This document shows, piece by piece, positions 37,346 through 45,627 of a DNA stretch of 64,000 nt (position 1 is the first letter of the stretch; each line of letters opens with the position of its first letter). The position numbers and the translations under genes were made by a program. The stretch comes from an uncultured Bacteroidia bacterium. GTDB lineage: Bacteria > Bacteroidota > Bacteroidia > NS11-12g > UBA955. A model generated the notes under the pieces. It was given only the letters and a program-made list of their open reading frames with translations. It had not been told where the DNA came from and did not search any database. The stretch lies in NCBI GenBank assembly GCA_943789135.1, contig CALSSY010000006.1:1-64000 (forward strand), given 5' to 3'.

Positions 37346-37825
37346 ATGAAATTAAAAATGATGCACCTAAAACCATTAATATTATTTGCATTTACTGCTA
37401 TTTACTTAATTGGCAATTCTAGTGCCCAAATACGACATAAAAACCAAGGCAATTTAAAAGTCGAAGGGAAAGACACGCTTACGGTTAATGCCAATAATGG
37501 GGATATTATTGAAGCCCTATTCGCCATTAAAAACTATGGCACTGAAACCTTAACAATCGCTCAAATTGCCACTGAATGCATCTGTTTTGATTACCATTAC
37601 CCCGAATCGGGCATCGCCCCAGGTGCTACCGATACCATTCGCCTGTTTTTTAAAACCAAAAATGTTCCTCCGGGGCCTTATTTTAAACGAGTATTTGCAG
37701 ATTACGACGAAGGGAGTATCGAACTCATATTACAAGGAAACTTGAAAGTAATTCGACCTAGATACAAACCCAACGAAAAAACTGTAATTTACCGTCCCAA
37801 ACAAATTGTAGTTCGAAATGACTAA
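37346..37825 (+). CDS. Secreted DUF1573-like protein (paralogue 3 of 4), divergent
   Basis: A 159-residue exported protein (signal peptide ending GNSSAQ) with a diverged DUF1573 domain: GDIIEALFAIKNYGTETLTIAQ, GIAPGATDTIRLFFKTKN and PGPYFKRVFADYDEG. The CGCTTP block of paralogues 1 and 2 is changed to ECICFDYHYP, so the cysteine pattern differs. A basic tail (PRYKPNEKTVIYRPKQ) follows the domain. The next gene overlaps its end by 8 nt, implying translational coupling. Confidence 0.8.
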   Translation: MKLKMMHLKPLILFAFTAIYLIGNSSAQIRHKNQGNLKVEGKDTLTVNANNGDIIEALFAIKNYGTETLTIAQIATECICFDYHYPESGIAPGATDTIRLFFKTKNVPPGPYFKRVFADYDEGSIELILQGNLKVIRPRYKPNEKTVIYRPKQIVVRND

Positions 37826-38312
37826 GAGATTCAAAACACATCTATTTACTTTCTTGCTAATTGGAATTTGTGCTTCTTGTTCCGTGGCTAAAAATCATTT
37901 AAACTCAACTACTTTAACAAGTAAAGATGCCACTGCGCAATCATTATATGAAAATCCCATCACGCAAGATTCTCTTATAAAATTACTTGACAGCGTTGCT
38001 TGGAATGAAACTACCCATCAATTTGAAGGAGGAGTGCCCACAGGTCCACCGGCAAAATTTAAATTTGTCTTTACCAACTATTCAGACCATCCCATTAAAG
38101 TAGCCAAAGTAGATGCGGCATGCAGTTGCACAGCCACAGATTTTTCTAAAGATTTAATAGAACCTGGTAAATCCGGTTGGATTGAAGCCGCCTATAAAAC
38201 TGAGAACACTTTCGGTTATTTTAAAAAATACGTTGATGTATTTTTCGAGGGCAAAACGAACAAACACCGACTTTACCTCACAGGTTCAGTAGATCCCTAC
38301 AAAAACAAATAA
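37818..38312 (+). CDS. DUF1573 lipoprotein (paralogue 4 of 4)
   Basis: A 164-residue predicted lipoprotein with its lipobox Cys in LIGICASCSVAK. An N-terminal linker of about 50 residues precedes a DUF1573 domain (FEGGVPTGPPAKFKFVFTNY, KVDAACSCTATDF, EPGKSGWIEAAYKTENTFGY). The cysteine motif is CSC. It starts within the end of paralogue 3. It may anchor the others to a membrane, which is inference only. Confidence 0.83.
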   Translation: MTKRFKTHLFTFLLIGICASCSVAKNHLNSTTLTSKDATAQSLYENPITQDSLIKLLDSVAWNETTHQFEGGVPTGPPAKFKFVFTNYSDHPIKVAKVDAACSCTATDFSKDLIEPGKSGWIEAAYKTENTFGYFKKYVDVFFEGKTNKHRLYLTGSVDPYKNK

Positions 38313-38366
38313 GGTAAGTCCCAGTAATTAAGAGAGATGATTCAGATATACCAATCCGGCAAATAT

Positions 38367-39239
38367 CTAATCATTCAGAAACGTACCACCCGTGTGCAAA
38401 AAGCAAACTTTCTTTCCCTTGTTTTTGGGTAATACCCGATTGATTAAAGCATAAAACGCCTTACCCGTATAAATCGGTTCCAAAGGGAAATTTATTCTGT
38501 TATTTACTGCTTGAATGAACGTTTCCAATTCGTCGGTTACTTTGGCATATCCTCCAAAATGAAAATCCGAAATAAATTCAACATTACCCTCTAAACCCCA
38601 TTCCAATAAAGCCGATTCTTGCTCGGGTAGATTTTTTAATACCAATATAGAAATAACCTTTGTTGGGGCCTTGTAATCTTGTAATGCCAATGCAAGTCCT
38701 GCACTGGTTGTTGCCGTTGCACTAGCATGGACGATTATATCAGGGAATTCACCGTTCCAAGAATCCACCAAATCTTTAAAACCTATTAATCCCAATTGCC
38801 CTTTTCCACCTTCAGGAATTATCAGGTTATTTAGGTTACCGAAGTCCCTATACGCTTCACTCAATGCCTCTTTATTTCGATATTCCGTCCGGGAAACAAA
38901 TCGCAACTGCATGCCCATTTGTTCGCAATAATTCAAATAGGGGTTATTAAATCCTTCATCCCCACGTACCAAACCTAAACTTGGAATACCCAATTCCTTG
39001 CACACACTAGCCGTGGCGATTAAATGATTGCTAAAAGCGCCTCCAAAGGTGATAATCCCATTATATTTCTCACGAAAATAATGCTCTATCCAACCGCGCA
39101 ACTTCCTTGACTTATTGCCTGATACAACCGGATGAATTAAATCATCCCTTTGAACCCAAAACGGAAAATTCTCCGATCCCAATTGCCAATTATAAAGCTC
39201 TAACTTGGGTTCTTGCCAATTTAGATCGGAAATCCTCAT
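38367..39239 (-). CDS. PLP-dependent ACC deaminase/D-cysteine desulfhydrase family protein
   Basis: A 290-residue fold-type II PLP enzyme. The PLP lysine is Lys43 in SGNKSRKLRGW. GGAFSNHLIATAS follows, PEGGKGQLGLIGFKDL binds the substrate or cofactor phosphate side, and GYAKVTDELETF and FLHTGGTF are the late blocks. Family members deaminate 1-aminocyclopropane-1-carboxylate or release H2S from D-cysteine; sequence alone does not separate the two, and D-cysteine desulfhydrase is the more usual bacterial activity. The ATG lies 4 nt after a near-consensus -7 element. It is divergent from the riboswitch-controlled TonB receptor. Confidence 0.88.
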   Translation of the reverse strand: MRISDLNWQEPKLELYNWQLGSENFPFWVQRDDLIHPVVSGNKSRKLRGWIEHYFREKYNGIITFGGAFSNHLIATASVCKELGIPSLGLVRGDEGFNNPYLNYCEQMGMQLRFVSRTEYRNKEALSEAYRDFGNLNNLIIPEGGKGQLGLIGFKDLVDSWNGEFPDIIVHASATATTSAGLALALQDYKAPTKVISILVLKNLPEQESALLEWGLEGNVEFISDFHFGGYAKVTDELETFIQAVNNRINFPLEPIYTGKAFYALINRVLPKNKGKKVCFLHTGGTFLND

Positions 39240-39243
39240 GTTG

Positions 39244-39251
39244 CGAAGTTA
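39244..39251 (-). promoter_or_regulatory. -7 promoter element of the PLP enzyme gene
   Basis: Read leftward this is TAACTTCG, one mismatch from TAnnTTTG, with a 4-nt spacer to the ATG at 39239. It lies only 12 bases from the divergent -7 element of the TonB receptor gene. Confidence 0.5.
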
Positions 39252-39263
39252 AGAATATTACAA

Positions 39264-39271
39264 TACCTTTG
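39264..39271 (+). promoter_or_regulatory. -7 promoter element of the TPP-riboswitch transcript
   Basis: TACCTTTG is an exact consensus match. Transcription should begin near 39275, so the riboswitch occupies the very 5' end of the message. Confidence 0.65.
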
Positions 39272-39276
39272 TTTCA

Positions 39277-39352
39277 CATTCGGGGTGCCTCAATATGAGT
39301 GCTGAGATTAAACCCGCTAACCTGTTCAGGATAATGCCTGCGAAGGGAAATG
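39277..39352 (+). ncRNA. TPP riboswitch (THI element)
   Basis: The conserved THI-box core is easy to read. CGGGGTGC (39281-39288) is followed by GCTGAGATTAAACCC (39301-39315), then ACCTGTTCAGGATAATGCC (39320-39338) and GCGAAGGGAA (39340-39349). The P1 helix can be closed by CATT (39277-39280) with AATG (39349-39352). These are the pyrimidine-sensing and pyrophosphate-sensing arms that bind thiamin diphosphate. It controls the TonB receptor whose ATG is 45 nt downstream. Confidence 0.95.
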
Positions 39353-39373
39353 ACCGCAATCATGCGTGCACAC

Positions 39374-39394
39374 TCGAATGTATAAAACATTCGA
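39374..39394 (+). promoter_or_regulatory. Expression platform of the TPP riboswitch: sequestering hairpin before the start codon
   Basis: TCGAATG (39374-39380) pairs with CATTCGA (39388-39394), a 7-bp stem that ends 3 nt before the ATG at 39398. CGAATG can alternatively pair with the hexamer CATTCG at 39277-39282, which includes the 5' strand of P1. TPP binding should hold P1, let the hairpin form, and block initiation. No terminator T-run is seen, so control is probably translational. Confidence 0.7.
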
Positions 39395-39397
39395 AAT

Positions 39398-41851
39398 ATG
39401 AAAAAAACCAGCGCTTTTATTATCTTTTTGAGCACTTTTTTATTACACGCACAATCAGATAGTTTAAAAATTAATAAGCTTCCTAAGGATACCATTACCG
39501 TTATTAAGATTGACCCTACCAAAATAAAAGTAATCAAACCCCACCCTATCGATTGGCCTTTTCCTCGAGTGAGAAACATTGTCAATATTGAGGAAGTTAT
39601 CATTCGATCTCTTCAAAAGCATAAATCGCAAGCACATCCTGCCTTTGAAACCATCAAAAGTCAAGAACTCGAGATACGGAATACAGGACAAGACCTACCT
39701 ATGCTTTTACAATTCCAAACCGGAATAGTTTCAACTTCAGATGCGGGAAATGGCATAGGTTATACAGGACTACGTATGCGAGGTTCCGATGCCACTCGAA
39801 CCAATATCAGTGTAAACGGAGTTCCTATAAACGATGCAGAAAGTCAAGGAACTTTCTGGGTAAACATGCCTGATTTGGCGAGTTCAGCAAGTAATATTCA
39901 TATTCAAAGAGGCCTTGGAAGTAGCGTTCACGGTGCGGGTTCATTTGGAGGCGGCGTTATGATACAAACAGGTACAAAGCAAACCGATAAAGCCGAGTTT
40001 GATCTAACTTTTGGCTCATACAATACCCGAAAAATAACCGCCAAATTTTACAGTCCTTTTATAAAGCTTATCGGAAAATCGGATTGGACTTACGACTTGC
40101 GCATTAGCCATATTGGTTCCAATGGATTTATTGACCGAGCAGGTACTGAATTATACGGATATATGGGGTCCCTTCAGAGCCATAATATACGCGGTTGGAA
40201 TCATAAATTCATGGTTTTCGGAGGAGTAGAAAAAACATATCAAGCTTGGTGGGGAATTCCAATTGAGAAGTACAATTTGGGAAATAAGGGCAACAACTCA
40301 AAAGACACTCAAGCACTATACGACCATTACTTCAGGAACATAGGTACCTATCGCAATTATCAGGATAGCAGCAACCTCTTTAATTCCAACCCGAACCGAT
40401 ATAATTATTATTTATTCCCCAACGAAACCGACAACTACCAACAACACCATTTTCACTATTACGGATCCAAAAATTGGAATTCAAGACTGAATGTAAACCA
40501 CACCGTATATTATACCTACGGATCTGGATACTTCGAACAATTTCGATTCCAAGATGATGTAACTTATTATGGGATATCCCCTGAAATCCAAAATACGGAT
40601 ACCCTTTCAACCGCTAATTTGGTCCGCCAACGTTGGTTGCAAAACCATCTTATTGGTATCAACACCCATCTAACGTATCGTCCCAATAACGACCATATAA
40701 TTACAGCTGGATTTGGTGCGAGTAGATACATAGGTCAACATTTTGGTCGCGTGATTGCAGTAGGCAAGCCCATAAATGATGTTGAAATACTCGAAAACAA
40801 TCCGAAACTAAATCCACAATTGCCTAAAGAATATTACCGTTCTTCTGGAAATAAAACCGATATCAATCTGTTCGGGAAATGGATGTATTATCCGGAATTT
40901 TCCGATGGTTTGAATATGTTCACAGATTTGCAGTTACGCTATGTTAAACACGATGGGTTGGGCACGGATAATGACTTAATAAACATCGATTTCACCGGCG
41001 AATTCTTATTTTTCAATCCAAAAGCGGGTATTTACTATACGTTTTCAAGAAACCATTCAAAGTCGGAATATCAGGCTAGCGTTTCCGTTGGGAATCGCGA
41101 ACCTGCACGTAGTGATTTTGTAGATAATGTTTCAGGAGAAGTTCCTAAACCCGAGCGCCTAATTGACTACGAATTTGGTTATACCTGGTCGCATAGAAAC
41201 AAAAGTCAATTGAGTATCAATCTGTACTATATGGATTATTACAACCAATTGGTTCTTACCGGAGCCCTTAATGATGTAGGAACCCCATTAAGACAAAATG
41301 TAGACAGAAGTTACAGACGTGGAATAGAGATAGGCTTACAAAAACCAGTATTTGATAAGGATAAACAGAAATTACGCCTGATTGCTAATGGCGCATTCAG
41401 TCAGAACAGAATCGTAGCTTCACCCGCTTCGTGGGTAGATTATTTGGATTATAGCACATTTGACACCATTTATTCCAATGCGCCCATTGCTTATTCTCCC
41501 GATTTAGTAGCCTCAGCTGGTATTAATTATGAAATTCGCAAAAATTCAAATCGTTATGAATTGCAATTTTTACAAAAGTATGTGAGTCAACAATTTTTAG
41601 ACAATACAGGTAACGACTACCGTTCCATACCTGCTTATACATTTTCTGAACTTCAATTTGCATTTAAGCGATTATTGAGCGACCAAAGAAGCGTTCAAGT
41701 TAAGCTACAAATTCAGAATCTATTTAATAATAGATACCTCAATAATGGATATACGTGGGGCTATTTATACGATCGTCAATTGACGCAGGAAGTTTTTGTC
41801 TTTCCAAGTGCCCCAACGAACTTTTCGCTTTCACTTTCGATGGTTTGGTAA
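39398..41851 (+). CDS. TonB-dependent receptor, predicted thiamin or thiamin-precursor importer
   Basis: An 817-residue outer-membrane transporter with a signal peptide ending LLHAQ. In place of a carboxypeptidase-like domain it has a short linker (about 20-65). The plug has QDLPMLLQFQTGIVSTSDAGNG, LRMRGSDATRTNISVNGVP and IQRGLGSSVHGAGSFGG. The barrel ends FSLSLSMVW with a terminal aromatic residue. The TPP riboswitch in its leader points to thiamin-related cargo; comparative genomics of THI elements has earlier predicted TonB-type thiamin receptors in this phylum. No pnuT-type inner-membrane transporter or thi gene is adjacent. Confidence 0.92.
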   Translation: MKKTSAFIIFLSTFLLHAQSDSLKINKLPKDTITVIKIDPTKIKVIKPHPIDWPFPRVRNIVNIEEVIIRSLQKHKSQAHPAFETIKSQELEIRNTGQDLPMLLQFQTGIVSTSDAGNGIGYTGLRMRGSDATRTNISVNGVPINDAESQGTFWVNMPDLASSASNIHIQRGLGSSVHGAGSFGGGVMIQTGTKQTDKAEFDLTFGSYNTRKITAKFYSPFIKLIGKSDWTYDLRISHIGSNGFIDRAGTELYGYMGSLQSHNIRGWNHKFMVFGGVEKTYQAWWGIPIEKYNLGNKGNNSKDTQALYDHYFRNIGTYRNYQDSSNLFNSNPNRYNYYLFPNETDNYQQHHFHYYGSKNWNSRLNVNHTVYYTYGSGYFEQFRFQDDVTYYGISPEIQNTDTLSTANLVRQRWLQNHLIGINTHLTYRPNNDHIITAGFGASRYIGQHFGRVIAVGKPINDVEILENNPKLNPQLPKEYYRSSGNKTDINLFGKWMYYPEFSDGLNMFTDLQLRYVKHDGLGTDNDLINIDFTGEFLFFNPKAGIYYTFSRNHSKSEYQASVSVGNREPARSDFVDNVSGEVPKPERLIDYEFGYTWSHRNKSQLSINLYYMDYYNQLVLTGALNDVGTPLRQNVDRSYRRGIEIGLQKPVFDKDKQKLRLIANGAFSQNRIVASPASWVDYLDYSTFDTIYSNAPIAYSPDLVASAGINYEIRKNSNRYELQFLQKYVSQQFLDNTGNDYRSIPAYTFSELQFAFKRLLSDQRSVQVKLQIQNLFNNRYLNNGYTWGYLYDRQLTQEVFVFPSAPTNFSLSLSMVW

Positions 41852-41892
41852 ATTTTATTCCGTTTTTAGAAGCTTAATAATATCGATAAAAT

Positions 41893-41948
41893 AAGATTCC
41901 GACCATATACGCAAGGAATTCCCTGATTAATAAACGGTCGGACATCTT
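41893..41948 (+). terminator. Possible terminator of the thiamin-receptor transcript
   Basis: AAGATTCCGACC (41893-41904) pairs with GGTCGGA plus ATCTT (41936-41948), with one bulged base and a 31-nt loop. GTTTTAT follows. The long loop makes it a weak candidate. The remainder of 41852-42037 shows no gene. Confidence 0.4.
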
Positions 41949-42037
41949 GTTTTATAAGCTCCAAATTTGTGTTACCCATTCTCTATTGCAACAGTTCAAG
42001 TAATTTGAAATGATCTAAAGGAAATGAAGAATCCCGA

Positions 42038-43291
42038 TCAAGGTCTATACCCTCGGTGCTCTGGGTCCGATAAGGGCATTACTATATCCCAGTTAGGATA
42101 GTTGTTTTGTCTTAATTGGTTCTGCACACGCCTTTTCCGATCGTTAAACAATGAGCTGTCACCCTCTAATTCGTGAAATGCCAATCGCTCCGCAATAGCG
42201 CGTCGAATAACGGCATTATAATGCTCTGTTGGATACCACTGATCGGTAAAATAAGAACCTTTCTTCGCCGCATTTTCAACCACCGCTTCCTTCAAATTAT
42301 AATTATCTACTACCTCTACGCCCCATTCGAAGAACTTCCTCCGCAAAAACGAATAGTTGTAATCTATCAATGCCAATAATTCACTCGGGGGAAGCTCATA
42401 GCGCAAACTCCCTTTTGTCAAAGTATCATTTTCCCGAACGGAAGGATTTTGGTTTGTAAACAACCAGGCCGCATGATACCTGTTTGGAGGTAAAATATGA
42501 AAAATAACACGCCATCCTTTTCGGATTCCAATTTCATGTATCTCTTTTAGGTCGTTAACCCGAGGATTCTCTTCATTCAATACAAATGCAAACTCCTTAA
42601 TATAGGCTCCCATCATTCCTTTGATGTCTTCTTGTAATGAGGTATCATAATTACGAGCTACCTCATTAATCCATGTGAGTGCCGTAGCCCGCGAGAAACT
42701 CTTATCCGTCTTAAGTTCACGTGTTCTCCACCATTGAAATTTCAAACGCTCACGCTCTTTTTCATTTCTATTATCGTAGAAATGCAAACCCATAAAAATT
42801 CGTGTTAATAAAGGAGGGCGATTTGAATAGAATAGCGCTTCTCGTTGATTCGACGCTTCATTTCCGGAGAAAACAGCAGACGGACCACAGGTTCTTAAAT
42901 TGACCCCAAGCCAAAGTGTTCGTGTAGAATCTTTCGGCAACTCTGGCAGTAATTCCATCATTTGCTTAAACAAGCCAGGATGATAACCTTCGTGGGTAAT
43001 GGCTTCAATAGGTGTATTCGGCAAATAATATTGAAGGAAATCCGAAATAGACTCATTCAATGTATCTGTCCAAGGATTGAAACTCGTATTTGAGCTTTCC
43101 CCAAGATAAATATTTGCACCGGAATTAAAGGCCGAGTCAATACGATTTCGCACCCTTGAAAATTGACGCACATCTTTCTCCCATAAGGTACTGCGATAAA
43201 TTTCATTCAAGATAAACAAAAAGATTCCTACAACTAGAATTCGAGTTAGGAGCCATTTCAAGATTTCTGAATAGTTGGTTTTTGTTTTCAC
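42038..43291 (-). CDS. DltD/AlgX-like SGNH-type partner of the MBOAT acyltransferase
   Basis: A 417-residue protein with one N-terminal membrane anchor (about 12-28; LLTRILVVGIFLFILN) and a large extracytoplasmic domain. YLGESSNTSF (near residue 60) resembles the nucleophile block of SGNH esterases, and YFTDQWYPTEHYN near the C-terminus resembles the Asp-x-x-His-type block of DltD/AlgJ-like proteins. It lies 6 nt after the MBOAT gene, the arrangement seen in O-acyl transfer systems, where the MBOAT passes an acyl group across the membrane and the SGNH protein attaches it to a polymer. The acceptor is unknown and no polysaccharide synthase is adjacent. Confidence 0.65.
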   Translation of the reverse strand: MKTKTNYSEILKWLLTRILVVGIFLFILNEIYRSTLWEKDVRQFSRVRNRIDSAFNSGANIYLGESSNTSFNPWTDTLNESISDFLQYYLPNTPIEAITHEGYHPGLFKQMMELLPELPKDSTRTLWLGVNLRTCGPSAVFSGNEASNQREALFYSNRPPLLTRIFMGLHFYDNRNEKERERLKFQWWRTRELKTDKSFSRATALTWINEVARNYDTSLQEDIKGMMGAYIKEFAFVLNEENPRVNDLKEIHEIGIRKGWRVIFHILPPNRYHAAWLFTNQNPSVRENDTLTKGSLRYELPPSELLALIDYNYSFLRRKFFEWGVEVVDNYNLKEAVVENAAKKGSYFTDQWYPTEHYNAVIRRAIAERLAFHELEGDSSLFNDRKRRVQNQLRQNNYPNWDIVMPLSDPEHRGYRP

Positions 43292-43297
43292 GATAAA

Positions 43298-44716
43298 TTA
43301 AAATTGGAAGTACACAAATGGATGATTTACAGCTCCACCGAAAAGCAAAACTGCCGTTAAAAAGAACAAATACCAAAACCAACGATAGCCCAAATTCAAT
43401 GGCGAAATCCAACGGTCCACACGCTCTTTGACTACCCAATGATCCAAAACCAAACCAACTATCAGAAAGAGCCAAACTTGAGGATCTATTTTTAAAAATA
43501 ATTCTGGCGACTCGCAGTACGTCCGTGAAACCCATAAATGATTGAAAACGTCAAAACTCTGACTCAAATTCATAGATCTGAAAAAGACCAAAGTCGTCAT
43601 GAAGAAAAAAGCCGTTTTCAGCCGACGAAAGATTCTTCCTGCCGAATTTCCTGAAAAAGTTTTGCGAAAAACAAAACGATCAAACAGGTATAATAAACCC
43701 TGACTCAATCCAAAATAAATCATGGTTGCGTTAGCCCCGTGCCAAAGTCCACTCGTAAAAAACACCAATAGCACTCCAAATATCAATATCCCGGTGCTTC
43801 CTTTATTTCCACCAATAGGAATGTAGATATAATCTCTAAACCAGGTGCTTAACGAAATATGCCAACGGTGCCAAAACTCGGGAACACTTTGAGCAATAAA
43901 CGGCTTGTTAAAGTTATCCATTAAATGAATACCAAATAACAATGCCGAACCTTGAGCTAGCAATGAATACCCAAAAAAATCGTAATAAACCTGAAAAGTA
44001 AACATGAATGTGGCAATCCATGCCGATGAGCGTCCGAATGAACCGGGATCTGCATAATAAGCATCTACAACTCCAGCCAAATTATCGGCAACGGCAACTT
44101 TTAAGAACAAACCGTATAAAAGCAATCGGCCCCCATTTTTTAAATCTTCCAATTTGGGCGTATAGGCTGCAAATAATTGTTTGTGTAGCTTACCGAATCT
44201 TTCAATTGGACCAGCAACCAGCTGAGGAAAAAAAGAAACGAATAACATAAATTTCACCACATTGGGTTCAGGCTTCTCGTTACCTCTGTATATATCCACT
44301 ACATAACTGATGCTTTGAAATGTGTAAAAAGAGATGCCCGCAGGTATTACGTATTTCCCCAATTCAATCATCCAGGCAAATGCAGGCATATCGTACATTT
44401 TTTGAGCAATAGGCGATTTCCCCAGTGCAAAATCAAAATATTTAAAGGCAAAAAGTACGGCAAGATCACTTCCAATAGCCAACCACATCCAGAATTGTCT
44501 GCTGATTTTTTTATCAGATTGGTATAGTTGTTTCGCACAAAACCAATCCACAAGGCTGGTAAACAACATTAAAGCGGCAAACTCCATTTGCCAAAATCCA
44601 TAAAAAAAGTAACTCGAAAGCAAAAGAAAAACCCATCTAATTGTTTGCGGCAAAGCAAAATATACCAACCACACTACGGGCAGAAAAATCCAAAATTCTA
44701 AAGAATTAAAGAGCAC
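43298..44716 (-). CDS. MBOAT-family O-acyltransferase (AlgI/DltB-like)
   Basis: A 472-residue polytopic membrane protein. The AlgI-type signature PEFWHRWHISLSTWFRDYIY (with the WHRWH block) and IPIGGNKGS are followed by FFTSGLWHGAN, which has the catalytic His typical of MBOATs. About ten membrane helices are expected. The start is GTG at 44714-44716, giving MLFNSLEFW, the family's usual opening, and it lies 4 nt after an exact -7 element. It is the first gene of a pair with the SGNH-type protein. Confidence 0.92.
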   Translation of the reverse strand: MLFNSLEFWIFLPVVWLVYFALPQTIRWVFLLLSSYFFYGFWQMEFAALMLFTSLVDWFCAKQLYQSDKKISRQFWMWLAIGSDLAVLFAFKYFDFALGKSPIAQKMYDMPAFAWMIELGKYVIPAGISFYTFQSISYVVDIYRGNEKPEPNVVKFMLFVSFFPQLVAGPIERFGKLHKQLFAAYTPKLEDLKNGGRLLLYGLFLKVAVADNLAGVVDAYYADPGSFGRSSAWIATFMFTFQVYYDFFGYSLLAQGSALLFGIHLMDNFNKPFIAQSVPEFWHRWHISLSTWFRDYIYIPIGGNKGSTGILIFGVLLVFFTSGLWHGANATMIYFGLSQGLLYLFDRFVFRKTFSGNSAGRIFRRLKTAFFFMTTLVFFRSMNLSQSFDVFNHLWVSRTYCESPELFLKIDPQVWLFLIVGLVLDHWVVKERVDRWISPLNLGYRWFWYLFFLTAVLLFGGAVNHPFVYFQF

Positions 44717-44720
44717 GGAA

Positions 44721-44728
44721 CAAAGATA
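44721..44728 (-). promoter_or_regulatory. -7 promoter element of the MBOAT operon
   Basis: Read leftward this is TATCTTTG, an exact consensus match, 4 nt from the GTG start at 44716. This predicts a leaderless mRNA that begins at a GTG codon. Confidence 0.6.
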
Positions 44729-44749
44729 TTATTTTTGGAACGGCCGACC

Positions 44750-45541
44750 CTAAGGTTCCCAAGGAAAAACCAATTCAATTCGAATGCCCATCTCGGAAAC
44801 ATCCCGCATGAATTCTCGTATTTCGCCAATTGAGGCATTTCTCACACCCACTTCTAAGGTCAATTGTGGAGTATTAGATAAACATGCTTGGTTATGAAAG
44901 GCTAGTATATGGTTGACGTGATCTTGTATAAAATCCAAACATTCTTCTAAATTCAATCCAGATGCGAAATCCAAATCAATCGTTAACGTAATATCCTCAG
45001 AACCGCCGTAATACAAATACATGGACTCGTGATTGCAGGGCAAAGGCAATAAATAATCTTCCAAAACGAAGTAGGCGAAGGTATCCCCACGCTCCCATCT
45101 TTGTTCCCATGCCCAATTTCTCCAAACATCATTTTGGGCTGCGGTTGATACCCATTTAAAATCGATTAAAGCCGTATCTAAAGCAGAAATGCACCATAGT
45201 ATATTCTTTATGGTATCTTTCCCATAAAGGTCTACTAACAATAGCGGTATCAATTCACCACTATCTAAAAAAGCGGAATCACTTACCCAATGAATGGCCC
45301 AAATATGAGAATTATTTCCACCTTGAAATCTCTCAAATAACGATCCGTTCAAGGCACCAAACTCATAACCTTGAGGCATATTTATTTTCGCTTCTAAGGA
45401 ATCATTATCGTTTGGTTCAGAAACCAGTAATGTATCGCATGCATCCAGTTTCTTGTGTTGGGGGAAAATAGAAAACGATTGCGAATAGAGCGCACTGCCT
45501 CCCAGTAATAAAAAAACCAAGATCAAGATTGCTTTCCGCAT
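44750..45541 (-). CDS. Unknown secreted protein
   Basis: A 263-residue protein with a clear signal peptide (MRKAILILVFLLLGGSALYSQ). The mature part is acidic and rich in Trp and aromatic residues (NDVWRNWAWEQRWERGDTF), with four cysteines (CDTLL, LWCIS, PCNHE, QACLS). I recognise no domain. It has no T9SS sorting motif, so it is probably periplasmic. A -7-like TTAATTTG lies 5 nt before the ATG. It is upstream of the MBOAT pair, but that pair has its own promoter. Confidence 0.65.
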   Translation of the reverse strand: MRKAILILVFLLLGGSALYSQSFSIFPQHKKLDACDTLLVSEPNDNDSLEAKINMPQGYEFGALNGSLFERFQGGNNSHIWAIHWVSDSAFLDSGELIPLLLVDLYGKDTIKNILWCISALDTALIDFKWVSTAAQNDVWRNWAWEQRWERGDTFAYFVLEDYLLPLPCNHESMYLYYGGSEDITLTIDLDFASGLNLEECLDFIQDHVNHILAFHNQACLSNTPQLTLEVGVRNASIGEIREFMRDVSEMGIRIELVFPWEP

Positions 45542-45611
45542 AGATGCAAATTAAGGCATATTAATTAAGTGTTGCATTACCGTAAATTGGGCATGTCCAA
45601 TAAAAAAATCA

Positions 45612-45619
45612 TAATTTCG
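45612..45619 (+). promoter_or_regulatory. -7 promoter element of the dioxygenase/methyltransferase fusion
   Basis: TAATTTCG, one mismatch from TAnnTTTG, with 8 nt to the ATG at 45628. Confidence 0.5.
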
Positions 45620-45627
45620 GAGTCATT

